The notes under the pieces were generated by a model. That model saw only the letters and a list, made by a program, of their open reading frames with translations. It was not told the origin of the DNA and did no database searches. The translations under genes were made by a program, and so were the position numbers. Positions 51,354 through 61,453 of a DNA stretch of 64,000 bases are shown here, piece by piece (the first letter of the stretch is position 1; each line of letters opens with the position of its first letter). Source of the DNA: Methanobrevibacter millerae (GTDB taxonomy: Archaea > Methanobacteriota > Methanobacteria > Methanobacteriales > Methanobacteriaceae); contig NZ_FMXB01000011.1 in the NCBI RefSeq assembly GCF_900103415.1, positions 1 through 64,000 of the forward strand, given 5' to 3'.

Positions 51354-51636
51354 TTATTTTTATAAGCATATAAATTTTGATTTTTTTCTAGTTATTATTC
51401 TTATATAAATATAGATTTTTAAATTATATAAATTTTTATTTTTATAAACATATGAATTTTGATTTCTTTAAATTTTTTATTTATACTAAAATATTAATTT
51501 AATATATTTCAAATTTTTTATTCCTATAGGAATATAAATTTCATGATTTTCAAATTCTTTATTCCTATAGAAATATTAATTTCATATTTTTCTAAATTGA
51601 TATTCCTACACGAATATAAATTTCATAAAATAATGG
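51354..51636 (-). repeat. AT-rich 41-43 bp degenerate tandem repeat upstream of the AAA ATPase
   Basis: About seven units share the pattern tttattcctataggaatat followed by aaatttcat and an aaatt-rich spacer. Unit starts are near 51354, 51393, 51432, 51475, 51515, 51557 and 51600. Units nearest abcE1 are best conserved and hold the palindrome ATTCCTATAGGAAT; units near the ATPase start are more decayed. On the minus strand each unit carries a TATA-like aaatttatatt, so the array is in promoter position for the ATPase gene. Confidence 0.75.
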
Positions 51637-51665
51637 ATGAGGTTAATGATTAGAATGGTTAAATT

Positions 51666-53444
51666 CTAATCTGATAAGTAATAATATTCGCCTTTTTCTT
51701 TCTGTTCACGGTCAAGGTAACTGTCAAGCTTATTAACTCTTGGACGCTTGGTTTCCTTATCACGTCTGAAAGTAATGTTGAGATTGCCTAAAAATTCGTT
51801 CATTGAGGTTCTCAAATCTGTTGGCTTTGACGCATGACCTTCAAGACCTGGAATTCCGTTAAATACCATTGCCCTGTCTGAAATGTAATCAATGAACACG
51901 ATATCGTGGTCTACAATAAGTGATGCAGCATTTCTGCTTTCAACCATCTTGCGGATAACACGGGCAGCAACCAGTCTTTGCTCAACATCCAAAAATGCCG
52001 TCGGTTCGTCAAAGAGATAGATTTCAGCATCCTTTGATAATGTTGCGGCTATTGCCAGTCTCTGAAGTTCCCCACCACTTAATTTTGAAACCTTTTTCTC
52101 AAGCATGTCTTCAAGCGCAAAAGGTGTCATTATTTCACTTTCAAAGATTTTGCTTCCGTAGGTAGGTGCATTCATGTATAAAAAGTCACTTACGCTTCCT
52201 TCAAAGTCGCTGACCAGATATTGCGGTTTGTATGCAATAGTGACTTCCTCATCGACTTCACCGCTTGTAGGCTTTTCAACGCCTGCCAGCATCTTTGCGA
52301 AAGTGGTTTTTCCGATACCGTTTGATCCGAATGCGGTTACTATTTCATCGTAGAATATGTCTCCGGCATCTGCGCTCAGCTTAAATCCGTCATAATCTTT
52401 TGAAATGTCTGAATAGCTTGCAAGAGGGTCTCCTTCATCTTCAGGGGTCGGAGGCCTTATGGTAAATTCGATAGGATTTTTACGTATCCTTACGTTTTCT
52501 TCTGTTAAAAATCCATTAATATACGCATTAATACCAATTCTTACTCCTTTTCTTCCGGACACGACACCGTATCCTCCAGGTTCACCATATAAGATATGAA
52601 CATTATCGGATAATGCATCCAATGTAGCAAGGTCGTGCTCGATTACCAGAACGCTTTTTCCTTCTTCTGCAAGTGACCTGATGACCTTTACGGCGTTAAG
52701 CCTTTGTGAAACGTCGAGCCATGATGTCGGTTCGTCAAAGTAATAGAAATCGCCTTGCCTTAAGACTGTGGCAGCTATTGCAACCCTTTGAAGTTCTCCA
52801 CCACTCAGGTTTTCCATTTTCCTGTCCAGAACGTTTTCAAGCATCAGTTCCTTACAAACGTAGTCGAGCTTGTCCCTTTCATTAACGTTTTCAAGAAGGT
52901 CTTTCACTTTTCCCTTAACGACTTTCGGAAGCTGGTCGACCATCTGTGGCTTCAGGATGGCCTTGATTTCTCCGCTTGCCAGTTTTGAGAAATATGTCTG
53001 AAGGGATGAACCCTTGTAATGCTCGATTACCCTGTCCCAGTTTTCGGGAGGGTTTTCATAGTCTCCGAAGTTTGGAATCAGCGTTCCTGACAGTATATTC
53101 ATTATTGTGGATTTACCGATACCGTTAGGTCCCAAAAGACCGAGTACAGTTCCCTCTTCAAGATTCGGAAGACCGAAAAGTTCGAACTGGTTCTGTCCGA
53201 ATCTGTGGATTGGTTCTCCAACGGCTTCAGGTAAGTTAATAATGCTTATTGCATCAAACGGGCATCTGTTTGTACAGATACCGCAACCTTCGCATAGCTG
53301 TTCTGAAATTAAAGGTTTTTTGGTATCTTCGTCAATAACAATGGTGTCTTCATCCATTCTGACGCCCGGACAGTAGCTGATACAAAGATAATCACATTTT
53401 TTCGGTTGACATCTGTCCTTGTCAAGTATTGAAATACGACTCAT
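51666..53444 (-). CDS. ABCE1 / Rli1 ribosome-splitting ATPase
   Basis: A 592-residue ABCE1. The N-terminal Fe-S domain has two [4Fe-4S] motifs ([24 protein letters not shown]). Two ABC domains follow with Walker [10 protein letters not shown] and GSNGIGKTT, and signature [12 protein letters not shown] and [12 protein letters not shown]. It dissociates ribosomes after termination or rescue, working with pelota (pelA at 13956). It is monocistronic. The C-terminus extends a little ([22 protein letters not shown]). Confidence 0.97.
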   Translation of the reverse strand: MSRISILDKDRCQPKKCDYLCISYCPGVRMDEDTIVIDEDTKKPLISEQLCEGCGICTNRCPFDAISIINLPEAVGEPIHRFGQNQFELFGLPNLEEGTVLGLLGPNGIGKSTIMNILSGTLIPNFGDYENPPENWDRVIEHYKGSSLQTYFSKLASGEIKAILKPQMVDQLPKVVKGKVKDLLENVNERDKLDYVCKELMLENVLDRKMENLSGGELQRVAIAATVLRQGDFYYFDEPTSWLDVSQRLNAVKVIRSLAEEGKSVLVIEHDLATLDALSDNVHILYGEPGGYGVVSGRKGVRIGINAYINGFLTEENVRIRKNPIEFTIRPPTPEDEGDPLASYSDISKDYDGFKLSADAGDIFYDEIVTAFGSNGIGKTTFAKMLAGVEKPTSGEVDEEVTIAYKPQYLVSDFEGSVSDFLYMNAPTYGSKIFESEIMTPFALEDMLEKKVSKLSGGELQRLAIAATLSKDAEIYLFDEPTAFLDVEQRLVAARVIRKMVESRNAASLIVDHDIVFIDYISDRAMVFNGIPGLEGHASKPTDLRTSMNEFLGNLNITFRRDKETKRPRVNKLDSYLDREQKEKGEYYYLSD

Positions 53445-53601
53445 TATAATCTCCTTAATTAAAAAATAATCTTTAATATTAAAATTATGTATTTACTGAT
53501 TTTTAAAGTTTAAGAAATTTGGGGCAATTTTGACAATTAATATTATATACTAATCAAAACCAAATAATAATTGTTAATCAATCATCATAGAAGTGGTTTT
53601 T

Positions 53602-53943
53602 ATGAAACAGGTAATGGTAGTAAGAACAGATTTGAAAATGCGTAAAGGTAAGATTGCCGCCCAATGCTGCCACGGTTCCATTGGGGCATACAAGAAGTCA
53701 GACAAGGAAAAAATCAGAAAATGGGAAAAGGAGTCTGCATATGCCAAGGTTGTATGCAAGGTACAGACCGTAGAGGAATTATTAGCCTTAAAGAAGCTGG
53801 CCGATGAAAAGGGCCTGGCCAATTATCTGGTAGTTGACGCCGGAAGGACACAGATACCTACATCAAGCGTCACGGTTTTGGCAATCGGTCCTGATGAAGA
53901 TGAAATTATCGATGAAGTGACAGGGGATTTAAAACTTTTATAG
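53602..53943 (+). CDS. pth2: Peptidyl-tRNA hydrolase 2
   Basis: A 113-residue archaeal Pth2: KQVMVVRTDLKMRKGKIAAQCCHGS, GLANYLVVDAGRTQIPTSSVTVLAIGPD. It frees tRNA from dropped-off peptidyl-tRNA. ATG 53602 is used because family proteins start here and the upstream GTG 53593 lacks a ribosome site. Confidence 0.95.
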   Translation: MKQVMVVRTDLKMRKGKIAAQCCHGSIGAYKKSDKEKIRKWEKESAYAKVVCKVQTVEELLALKKLADEKGLANYLVVDAGRTQIPTSSVTVLAIGPDEDEIIDEVTGDLKLL

Positions 53944-53982
53944 CATAACTATCAATTTAATTGAGTCTACTTTTAATTAAAC

Positions 53983-54657
53983 GTGGGTGTGATTGAAATC
54001 ATAAAACAGGTTGTAAAAATTGGGGGAAGTCTCTTCCCGGATCATGCAATAAATCTGGCTAAAAAACTGGAAAACACCAATTCATTAATCGTTTTGGGCG
54101 GGGGAGAGTTTGCAAACCTGATTCGAAAATATGACTTGAAGCAGAACTTCTCTTCCGAGGTAACCCATTACACGGCCATCGATTGCATGGACATCATATC
54201 AAAGCTTGTAAACGACAAGGTTGAATCCTCCGAACTGGTTTATTCGCTTGAAGATGCGATTGATGTATCTGATAAGGGTTTGACTCCGATTTTTGCGGTT
54301 TCCGAATTTTTAAGGGATGAAGATCCATTCGAATGTTCATGGGACGTCACTTCTGATTCCATTGCGGCCTACATTTCACACTCTTTAAATGCAAAACTTT
54401 TAATAGTAACAAATGTAAATGGTATATATACCCGAGAACCAAGTGAGGAAGGTTCTGAGTTCATTAGTGAAATTGATGCAAAAAAACTACTGACTTTTGA
54501 AGAATCGTCAATTGACTTAATGCTGCCTTCTCTATTAATAGAATTCGGGACTAATTGTTATGTTGTAAATGGAATGTATCCTGAAAGGGTTTTATCTCTT
54601 ATAGATGATAATATAAATGATTACAATTTCGATTACACACTAATAACAGGTGATTAA
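53983..54657 (+). CDS. mfnE: Methanofuran biosynthesis kinase MfnE (amino acid kinase family)
   Basis: A 224-residue member of the amino acid kinase family: [21 protein letters not shown] at the phosphate site, [13 protein letters not shown], and [18 protein letters not shown]. MfnE phosphorylates 5-(aminomethyl)-3-furanmethanol phosphate in methanofuran synthesis. Its place before a zinc-ribbon gene and aEF-1 beta matches the arrangement in other methanogens. The start is GTG 53983 or the GTG two codons later. Confidence 0.88.
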   Translation: MGVIEIIKQVVKIGGSLFPDHAINLAKKLENTNSLIVLGGGEFANLIRKYDLKQNFSSEVTHYTAIDCMDIISKLVNDKVESSELVYSLEDAIDVSDKGLTPIFAVSEFLRDEDPFECSWDVTSDSIAAYISHSLNAKLLIVTNVNGIYTREPSEEGSEFISEIDAKKLLTFEESSIDLMLPSLLIEFGTNCYVVNGMYPERVLSLIDDNINDYNFDYTLITGD

Positions 54658-54659
54658 GA

Positions 54660-54821
54660 ATGAAAACTGTTGAATGTATTTCATGTAAACAAGAAATCCC
54701 GTTAACTGGTCCGTTCGTTGAATTCGAATGCCCAGAATGCGGAGCAATTATTGCAAGATGTGAAAAATGTCGTACCTTCGGTCACGCTTACAAATGCGAA
54801 TGCGGATTTGAAGGTCCTTAG
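54660..54821 (+). CDS. Small archaeal zinc-ribbon protein (DUF1610-like)
   Basis: 53 residues: four zinc-ribbon pairs CISCK, CPECG, CEKCR and CECGFEG. The aEF-1 beta gene follows after 21 bp, and it overlaps the mfnE region by near-contact (2 bp gap). The constant linkage to EF-1 beta suggests a translation role, unproven. Confidence 0.85.
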   Translation: MKTVECISCKQEIPLTGPFVEFECPECGAIIARCEKCRTFGHAYKCECGFEGP

Positions 54822-54842
54822 ATATTTAATGGAGGAATTAGA

Positions 54843-55112
54843 ATGGGTGAAGTATTAACTACTATGAAAATCATGCCAGAAAGTCCGGAAGAAGATTTAG
54901 AAGCTATCAAAGCAACCATCGAAAGTTCAATGCCTGAAGGCGCTAAAATTCACGATATTGCTGAAGAACCTATTGCATTCGGTTTAGTAGCTATTATCTT
55001 AAACTTCATCACCGAAGACGGTGAAGGCGGATCTGAATCTGTTGAAGAAATGGTTTCAGCTATTGACGGTGTTGCCAGTATTGAAATTACTGGTGTAGGA
55101 AGATTAATGTAA
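54843..55112 (+). CDS. ef1b: Translation elongation factor aEF-1 beta
   Basis: 89 residues: VLTTMKIMPESPEEDLEAIKATIESSMPEGAKIHDIAEEPIAFGLVAIILNFITEDGEGG is the guanine-exchange domain. It recycles aEF-1 alpha from GDP to GTP form. Ribosome site ggagg 6 bases before ATG. Strong codon bias fits high expression. Confidence 0.95.
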   Translation: MGEVLTTMKIMPESPEEDLEAIKATIESSMPEGAKIHDIAEEPIAFGLVAIILNFITEDGEGGSESVEEMVSAIDGVASIEITGVGRLM

Positions 55113-55160
55113 ATAATTTTTCATTTTTTACTCTTTTTTTTATTTTAAAATTTTAAAATT

Positions 55161-55184
55161 GTTGCGTTTGACAACATTTAAATA
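55161..55184 (+). promoter_or_regulatory. Inverted repeat and TATA box of MarR gene 2
   Basis: GTTGCGTTTGACAAC (55161-55175) has GTTG/CAAC arms and directly touches a TATA-like atttaaata. The MarR protein encoded 40 bp further is the likely binder. The half TTGACAAC is also found upstream of alaS. Confidence 0.45.
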
Positions 55185-55221
55185 TGATGGGTCATAATAA
55201 TTATATTCATCGGTGATTGTT

Positions 55222-55683
55222 ATGGTGGATTATGAAGACATTATTAAATTTTCTCCTTTTATCTTGAATCATTTGATTTCACTTAAGGAAACTCACGATT
55301 ACTATTTGAAGCAGTTTTTAAAAAGCGAAACTGAAATAAGCTATTCCCAATATTACATGTTTATGCTGCTCTATTACCAGCCTGACGTTAACCAGTCAGA
55401 CATTGCCAAGGCATGTTTCATGAATAGAAGCGGCGTGTCAAGGGCTTTTGCAGATTTTGAAAAGAAAGGATTAATCGAAAGGCAAACCAATCCCAAAAAT
55501 AAGCGCGAAAACATCATCACATTAACCGATAAGGGCCTTAAAATGGCAAAATTTCTGGAAGAAAAGGAAATAGAATGGGACAATATGATCTGCGAGGAAT
55601 TAAATATTTCCCGTGAAAATCTATTGAAAATATTGTCCGAACTATCTTTGAAATCATTATACTTTAACAGGGAGAAATTCTAG
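55222..55683 (+). CDS. MarR-family transcriptional regulator 2
   Basis: A 153-residue MarR protein: YYQPDVNQSDIAKACFMNRSGVSRAFADFEKKGLIERQTNPKNKRENIITLTDKG is the winged helix with its wing; outer helices form the dimer. ATG 55222 is chosen because ggtga is spaced to it. A palindrome covers the promoter, so autoregulation is likely. The stop overlaps the convergent zinc-ribbon gene by 4 bp (CTAG). Confidence 0.88.
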   Translation: MVDYEDIIKFSPFILNHLISLKETHDYYLKQFLKSETEISYSQYYMFMLLYYQPDVNQSDIAKACFMNRSGVSRAFADFEKKGLIERQTNPKNKRENIITLTDKGLKMAKFLEEKEIEWDNMICEELNISRENLLKILSELSLKSLYFNREKF

Positions 55684-55820
55684 AAGTCATCATCATCTTC
55701 GTAGTCGTCTTCCTCATACATTGCCATTAATTCACTTTCGTCAATTAAATCGGAGCCGCATTCTTCACAGACCGCATTTGAAGGGTCATTGAGGCATCCG
55801 CAAACGGAACATGTAATCAT
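55680..55820 (-). CDS. Small zinc-ribbon protein with acidic tail
   Basis: 46 residues: MITCSVCGCLNDPSNAVCEECGSD (a C-x2-C pair, then another C-x2-C) forms one zinc ribbon, followed by an acidic tail rich in E, D and Y. This short double-Cys protein type is common in methanogens and of unknown role. It overlaps the MarR gene's stop in convergent orientation and has no obvious partner. Confidence 0.7.
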   Translation of the reverse strand: MITCSVCGCLNDPSNAVCEECGSDLIDESELMAMYEEDDYEDDDDF

Positions 55821-55897
55821 TTAAAAACCTCCATCATTTGGTATATACTTTGTGCATACCTATATATTAAAGGTTTTTCTCATGACAATTCTTAGAA

Positions 55898-57196
55898 GTG
55901 AGCTCAACAACTTTTAAAAATCATCCCATCCAAGCAATAGCTATGATAGGATTAGTAATTGCATGTTTTATAGGAATAATGATAGGTACGATGACGGGCA
56001 TGGTGCCGGGCATTCACGTCAATACTGCCGGAGCAATACTGTTTGCTTCATCAACGTTTCTTTTAGGTTTTTTAAGCCCGGAATTCCTTTGCGTGGTAAT
56101 GGTTGCAATGTCAATAGCCCATGCATTAATCGAATTCGTTCCGTCGATGCTTCTGGGAGTTCCGCAGGAAGGAACGGCCACGTCGGTTTTGCCGGGCCAC
56201 AGGATGGTTCTGCAGGGCCGTGCCAAGGAAGTGATAAGGATAGTCTGCGTCGGAGGATTCGGAGCCATTCTGGTTACTATATTAATGCTTCCGATTTTCA
56301 ATTTCGCCCTTCCAATACTCCATGACATATCAAAGCCCTACACATGGATGATACTGCTTTTCGCTTCAATTTACTTGACATACAGCCTGACGAGCACTAC
56401 AAGGGACTTTCTATGGTCGCTTCTTTTATTTGTGGTTTCGGGAATCCTCGGATGGACGATTTTTCAAACGCCGATATCTTCGGGGGTCACGTTAATGTGC
56501 ACCTTCTCGGGACTATTCGGAATAAGCACAATCCTTTTCAGCCTGAATGAAAGCTCGATACTGCCCCATCAGAATTCATTTTATGATCTGGACGTTGACT
56601 TCAACAAGTTCAAAAGCATATTCGCCGGAGGAATTACCGGAGCCATTCTAGGTTTTCTTCCGGGGTTCGGGCCTGCCCAGGGAACCGTCATAGCCCAGGC
56701 TGCCGCCGGTGCAAGCGACACGGACGATGACGATACGGTCAACTTTCTTCTTGCAACATCCGGGCTTAACATTTCGGACTGTCTCTTTTCATTAATGGCG
56801 ATATATATCATAGGAAACCCGAGAAGCGGAATTGCGGTTTACATGTCATATCTTGTTTCGCAAATGACATTGAATCACCTTGTAATCTATATTTTCGCTT
56901 CATTGCTGGCGGTTTCGGTATCGCTGGTTCTGGCTTTAAAATTGGGGGATTCCTTTTCCTCATTAATGGCTAAGGTCAACTATAAAAAACTCTCAATCGG
57001 TGTCATACTGCTTCAAATCGTGATATTATACATTTTCGTATTCTATTATCAGGCGCCTGTGGGCTACATGACTCTTGCACTGATAACGTCAACTGCAATG
57101 GGAATGTTGCCTCATTATCTCGGCGTCGGCAAATCACATCTCATGGGTGTGCTTATAATTCCTGCCATCGTAATCTATATGCAGATGTTTCTTTAG
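55898..57196 (+). CDS. TctA-family carrier (DUF112), standing alone
   Basis: A 432-residue membrane protein with ~11 hydrophobic segments and the TctA/DUF112 motif set: GIMIGTMTGMVPGIHVNTAGAILFASSTF, PSMLLGVPQEGTATSVLPGHRM, and GAILGFLPGFGPAQGTVIAQAAA. In bacteria TctA with TctB and a binding protein TctC takes up tricarboxylates; here no TctB or TctC gene is near, and archaeal DUF112 proteins often occur alone. The substrate is unknown. GTG 55898 is the start; ATG 55943 is an alternative. Confidence 0.85.
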   Translation: MSSTTFKNHPIQAIAMIGLVIACFIGIMIGTMTGMVPGIHVNTAGAILFASSTFLLGFLSPEFLCVVMVAMSIAHALIEFVPSMLLGVPQEGTATSVLPGHRMVLQGRAKEVIRIVCVGGFGAILVTILMLPIFNFALPILHDISKPYTWMILLFASIYLTYSLTSTTRDFLWSLLLFVVSGILGWTIFQTPISSGVTLMCTFSGLFGISTILFSLNESSILPHQNSFYDLDVDFNKFKSIFAGGITGAILGFLPGFGPAQGTVIAQAAAGASDTDDDDTVNFLLATSGLNISDCLFSLMAIYIIGNPRSGIAVYMSYLVSQMTLNHLVIYIFASLLAVSVSLVLALKLGDSFSSLMAKVNYKKLSIGVILLQIVILYIFVFYYQAPVGYMTLALITSTAMGMLPHYLGVGKSHLMGVLIIPAIVIYMQMFL

Positions 57197-57211
57197 AAAA
57201 AATGGCCATTT

Positions 57212-58150
57212 TTAGATAATCAGCACATTATCGGCTATTTTTTCTGCTTTTTTTATTATTTCTTCGGCATCATCCTTTGGAAATGCATCAATTACACAGA
57301 TATCTGCCTTTTCAACTTCCAAATCTTCAAAGGCTTCATTGTATATCTCATAACCTTCAGATATTCCATTGACTTCAAGATTTTCTTTTAAATTCTCAAT
57401 AGCTTCTGGATAAATGTCATTGAAAATTACCTTTTCGAAGCCATATTCTAAGAGGCATATTCCTATTGCGCCACTGCCACACATTGCATCCACTGCCACT
57501 CCCTTTTTTATTTCATTATTTGAAAGATAATTGTGCAGCTTGACCAGCTTTCCTTCGGTTGTTGAAGCCACTTCTATATGGTGTTTGCTCTGATTCTTGT
57601 TGATGATTATCTTTTCACCGATTAACGTTCTCATGACATTTGTTTGCATATCACAGCCAATGAGAAGCTCGTAATTTTTGATTTCACTTTCACGGTTTAA
57701 CTGTCCGACAGTATCTTGCGGATTTCCCTTTAAGACTCCTTTGACTTCGGGAACCTCTTCATAAAGCCTTAAAGCAGTTTTTTGAGTAAAATCTGGATGG
57801 AGAAGTATGAGTGATTTTTCGTTAATGAACTGGGGATTCAAATCTCCGTAATAGAACTCTGAAAGCGGCACAGGGCTGTTTCTTCGAAGAGTGGCTTTCT
57901 CAGGCACGATTTCCTCTTCAATCATGATTTTTAAAATGTGGCTCATAACTATATCCAACGGCCTCTTTTTGCACGTGCACTTCATATAGTCTCCAGTAAG
58001 CTCATCGAAATCTATCAAATCCCTTAAAGGTGAAAATTTCTTGATTTGAACGTCTTCACATTTATCGCAGGGATTCAACGCATCAATCTTCTCGCCTAAA
58101 TTTTCGCCAGTCGTTATACAATTTCCGCCACAATCGCATTTTCCACTCAT
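57212..58150 (-). CDS. Class I SAM-dependent methyltransferase with Cys-rich N-terminus
   Basis: 312 residues. The C-terminal half is a Rossmann methyltransferase: VAVDAMCGSGAIGICLLEYGFEKVIFNDIYPEAIENLKENL, then CVIDAFPKDD. The N-terminal ~60 residues hold 10 Cys (CDCGGNC, CDKCED, CTCKKR), a possible metal or Fe-S site. It resembles archaeal RNA/protein methyltransferases; the target is unknown. It is convergent with the TctA-like gene and divergent from the Tad-like pair. Confidence 0.75.
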   Translation of the reverse strand: MSGKCDCGGNCITTGENLGEKIDALNPCDKCEDVQIKKFSPLRDLIDFDELTGDYMKCTCKKRPLDIVMSHILKIMIEEEIVPEKATLRRNSPVPLSEFYYGDLNPQFINEKSLILLHPDFTQKTALRLYEEVPEVKGVLKGNPQDTVGQLNRESEIKNYELLIGCDMQTNVMRTLIGEKIIINKNQSKHHIEVASTTEGKLVKLHNYLSNNEIKKGVAVDAMCGSGAIGICLLEYGFEKVIFNDIYPEAIENLKENLEVNGISEGYEIYNEAFEDLEVEKADICVIDAFPKDDAEEIIKKAEKIADNVLII

Positions 58151-58259
58151 ATTATAATATTGATTTCACTTTGTAATTATAACTTGGGTCGTAATAAAAA
58201 TTTATAAATGGGTAATACTAATCTATTTTTACAAAAATTTCTCAAAAAAGGTGATATTA

Positions 58260-59699
58260 ATGAACAATAAAATGAACGCCAATAGCTCAATGCCAATTTA
58301 TAAAGTTTATAAACAGAAATTCACACCTGAAGAAAAAGTAATTTTGGCCGAACTGAGGGAAAACCTTGTGGATTTGGCAATATCAAGTGGGGAAAATCTG
58401 CAGCTTAATGAAGCGAGGCTTTTAAACGACATCAAGAATTTCCTCTATGCAAGGCTGTCCTACGACCCCGCAAGGATTTCAAACGAATATGTCGATACTC
58501 TGTCTCGCAAGCTGCTTCAGGATATCGTCGGATATGGCCAAATCGACCCACTTATTCATGACGACGAGCTGGAAGAAATCATGATAATAGGCATCAACAA
58601 GCCGATTTTCGTCTATCATAGGAAATACGGAATGATGAAAACCGACATTGAATATAAAAGCTCTGAGGAACTAATTGAGCTCATCGACCAGATGGCAAGA
58701 CAAATCAACAGAAGAATCGACCAGGAATCCCCAATACTTGACGGCAGGCTGCCAGACGGTTCAAGAATCAACGCTACAATTCCTCCGGTGTCCGCCGACG
58801 GTCCTTCACTCACAATCCGTAAATTCAAAAGGGATCCATTAACGATAATCGATTTGATTAACTTCAAAACTATTTCCGTTGAACTGGCAGCGTTTTTCTG
58901 GCTGTGCTTTGACGGTTTGGGCGTAAAGTCAGCCAACGCAATCATATCTGGCGGTACAAGTTCCGGAAAGACCACGACGCTTAACGCATTAACAGCATTA
59001 ATCAATCCTAAGGAGAGGATAATAACGATTGAAGACACCCTGGAGCTTCAGATTCCTCATGAACACGTAATCAGGATGGAAACAAGGCCTTCAAACACTG
59101 AAAACAAGGGAGAACTGACCATGAATGACCTGGTTAAGAACTCATTAAGGCAAAGGCCGGATAGGATAATTGTTGGGGAAGTGAGAGCCGATGAGGCAAT
59201 CACGTTATTTACCGCCCTCAATACCGGACACTCAGGATTCGGGACACTGCATTCAAACGATGCAAGAGAAACAATTACCCGTTTAACCAATGAACCGATG
59301 TCAGTTCCTGAAATAATGATTACTGCAATCGATTTTATTATCATGCAGAACAGGATTTATCGCTCCGACGGCGTTTCATTAAGAAGAATCAGCGAGGTTG
59401 CAGAAGTCGTCGGCATTGAGGAGGGAACCGTTCAGCTCAACAAGATATTCGAATGGAATCCCGAAAGCGATAAAATCGAAAACATAAGCGTTTCTTCAAA
59501 TACCTTATCTGAAATAGCCAAGTTAAGCGGAAACTCATTGAACGATTTGTATAAGGAGATGGGCAACCGCCAGATTGTGCTGCAGCACATGGTCAATCAT
59601 AACATCCGCTCCGTCGATGGCGTAAAGGCGGTACTGGAAATGTATTACGCCAACCCTGACGAGGTATTGAATCAGATTATCTTAAACGGAGGAGGTTAA
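58260..59699 (+). CDS. Secretion/pilus-type ATPase (TadA/CpaF/GspE family)
   Basis: A 479-residue hexameric ATPase: [20 protein letters not shown] (Walker A), [23 protein letters not shown] (Asp box), [39 protein letters not shown] (Walker B and His box). ATG 58260 follows ggtgat. The membrane partner gene follows with no gap, so they form a type IV filament or type II/IV secretion motor. No pilin or prepilin peptidase genes are in the window. Confidence 0.92.
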   Translation: MNNKMNANSSMPIYKVYKQKFTPEEKVILAELRENLVDLAISSGENLQLNEARLLNDIKNFLYARLSYDPARISNEYVDTLSRKLLQDIVGYGQIDPLIHDDELEEIMIIGINKPIFVYHRKYGMMKTDIEYKSSEELIELIDQMARQINRRIDQESPILDGRLPDGSRINATIPPVSADGPSLTIRKFKRDPLTIIDLINFKTISVELAAFFWLCFDGLGVKSANAIISGGTSSGKTTTLNALTALINPKERIITIEDTLELQIPHEHVIRMETRPSNTENKGELTMNDLVKNSLRQRPDRIIVGEVRADEAITLFTALNTGHSGFGTLHSNDARETITRLTNEPMSVPEIMITAIDFIIMQNRIYRSDGVSLRRISEVAEVVGIEEGTVQLNKIFEWNPESDKIENISVSSNTLSEIAKLSGNSLNDLYKEMGNRQIVLQHMVNHNIRSVDGVKAVLEMYYANPDEVLNQIILNGGG

Positions 59700-60572
59700 A
59701 TGTTCGACAAGCTTTTTATCGGTGTCGGAAATGTTGCATTAATGATTTATAGTCTAATCATTAATTTCAGGCTTCCTAAATTCAAATCCGAAGATTCCAA
59801 GGTCAATACCGATATCTTAAAGAACAAAAGTGAAGAGAGCTTTCTTGACCGCTTAAGGGCGAAATTTATGGAAAAGTTTTTATCCAAACAAATAATAGCT
59901 ATTTGGATATTGATTGCATCTATTCTTCTTGTATTGGTTGGCATTGAAGTTTCAGGAATATTTTTGGTCTCTGTTGGAATGATATATGTTTTCATGATAA
60001 AGTATCCTCAGATAAAGCAGCAGAGAAGCTATAACGATTTGAGCTTCGAGCTTCCATACGCATTAAGGCATATGGGTGTTGAGCTGAAATCCGGAAAGGG
60101 CCTGCACGATACGTTAATTACCGTTTCAAATGCAGATTACGGATCATTTTCCAATGAATTAACAAGGGCACTTGAGGAGGTTCGATACGGCAAATCAACC
60201 GAAAATGCTCTTTTGGAGATGTCCAATCGCGTTAATTCCGAAGGACTTTCAAGATGTGTTCAGCAAATTGTCGGAACCTTGCGTGTAGGGGGCAATCTGG
60301 CCAATAACCTGGAGATAATAGCTGATGATATCTCTTTTGACATGCACATAAAATTGAAGGACTATTCCCAAAGATTGAATGCGTTCATACTGATTTATAC
60401 ATTTATTGCCATTCTCGCTCCGGTAATATTATTAATCATGCTGATGGCGGCATCCACAGTTATGGGTGACATTGTCTCTTCTGAGGTGATAATGCTTATG
60501 TATGGTGGACTATTTCCGATGATAGTCGTTTTCATGGGTGTTTTCATTAAAAAATTAGAACCTAAAATTTAA
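59700..60572 (+). CDS. Tad/GspF-like membrane platform protein
   Basis: 290 residues: two hydrophobic segments near the middle (AIWILIASILLVLVGIEVSGIF) and two at the end (FILIYTFIAILAPVILLIMLMAAS). Between them lies the T2SF domain LPYALRHMGVELKSGKGLHDTL and RCVQQIVGTLRVGGNLANNLE. It is the inner-membrane partner of the ATPase. Its ATG directly follows the ATPase stop. Confidence 0.88.
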   Translation: MFDKLFIGVGNVALMIYSLIINFRLPKFKSEDSKVNTDILKNKSEESFLDRLRAKFMEKFLSKQIIAIWILIASILLVLVGIEVSGIFLVSVGMIYVFMIKYPQIKQQRSYNDLSFELPYALRHMGVELKSGKGLHDTLITVSNADYGSFSNELTRALEEVRYGKSTENALLEMSNRVNSEGLSRCVQQIVGTLRVGGNLANNLEIIADDISFDMHIKLKDYSQRLNAFILIYTFIAILAPVILLIMLMAASTVMGDIVSSEVIMLMYGGLFPMIVVFMGVFIKKLEPKI

Positions 60573-60604
60573 TAGATTAGGATATCTATTAAATTAGGTT
60601 TTTT
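60571..60604. terminator. Terminator between the Tad-like pair and the DUF4012 gene
   Basis: AATAGAT/ATCTATT form a stem (loop taggat) followed by aaattaggtttttt, at the convergent ends of the two transcripts. Confidence 0.5.
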
Positions 60605-60610
60605 CAATCG

Positions 60611-61327
60611 TTAAAGTATGTTTTCAATACCTTTGGTTGCCAGCAATCCGACAAACGAACCTTGCGGCGTCATTACAATGTTTCCTTTGGAATATTGGTT
60701 TAGGGCAACGTTAATCATGTCAGCTTTTTTGCTGGAGTCTGTTGCAGATTGGGCAACGGCCTTTACGATGTTTATTACAGCATCTCCTCTTGATTCTCCG
60801 CCGCTGTCCTGTTCTTCACGGATAATGTCAAGACCGCTTGCGTTAATAGGTGTTCCGTTGAGTTCCAGAGGTTTTGCAGCATCCATTATTCCGTCTAGTC
60901 CTTTCGTATTGATTGCTACAACGGCATCAATTGGAGTTCGGGTCTGATATTCCACGATTTCCTTTGCCAGTTTCATTGATTTTTCATTATTACTGTCCCA
61001 AAATGCATCGTGGAGTAACAATCTTGATCCTGCACCTTGCGCCTGTGCTTCAGCGGGCTCTGATGCGTTAGGGTGAGTCATTCCATGAGGATAAATTGCA
61101 GTATAATTCTTTATTTCCCCATCCTTCAGTGTAACGATGAAAGCCATGTCGCAGGCCCCCATTCCAGGTCTCGGCTCGGTTTCATCAATTGCGCATACTA
61201 GGATATTGCCGTTTCCGGAAGCCAAATCTCCTCCTGTATTAATAAAAAGAACGCCGGCAACGATAATGAGTATGCCTATAAGAATAACAATTAATATTGC
61301 TAAAATCAGTTTTTTGCTCCTTTTCAT
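60611..61327 (-). CDS. DUF4012 family membrane-anchored protein
   Basis: A 238-residue protein with an N-terminal anchor (KKLILAILIVILIGILIIVAGVLFI). The body has ILVCAIDETEPRPGMGACDMAFIVTLKDGEIKNYTAIYPHG, the DUF4012 start (R-P-G-x-G-x-x-x), and PLELNGTPINASGLDIIREEQ. The domain is found on the cell surface of many archaea and bacteria and is related to LytR-CpsA-Psr-type folds in outline; function is unknown. Methanobacteria have it near secretion genes, as here. Confidence 0.8.
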   Translation of the reverse strand: MKRSKKLILAILIVILIGILIIVAGVLFINTGGDLASGNGNILVCAIDETEPRPGMGACDMAFIVTLKDGEIKNYTAIYPHGMTHPNASEPAEAQAQGAGSRLLLHDAFWDSNNEKSMKLAKEIVEYQTRTPIDAVVAINTKGLDGIMDAAKPLELNGTPINASGLDIIREEQDSGGESRGDAVINIVKAVAQSATDSSKKADMINVALNQYSKGNIVMTPQGSFVGLLATKGIENIL

Positions 61328-61453
61328 ATGTCATTACCTACATATTTTTGTTATTAATTAATTTTTTAAATTTATTATTATTTATAAATATGTATGATTA
61401 TGGTGTATTTGCGCAAGTTCGGTGTTTGCATAAAAAAATAAGTTAAGGGTTTT

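Noticed and set aside
51354-51636. Possible CRISPR array
   Set aside because: Units are degenerate along their whole length with no distinct repeat and unique spacer parts, and no cas genes are near.
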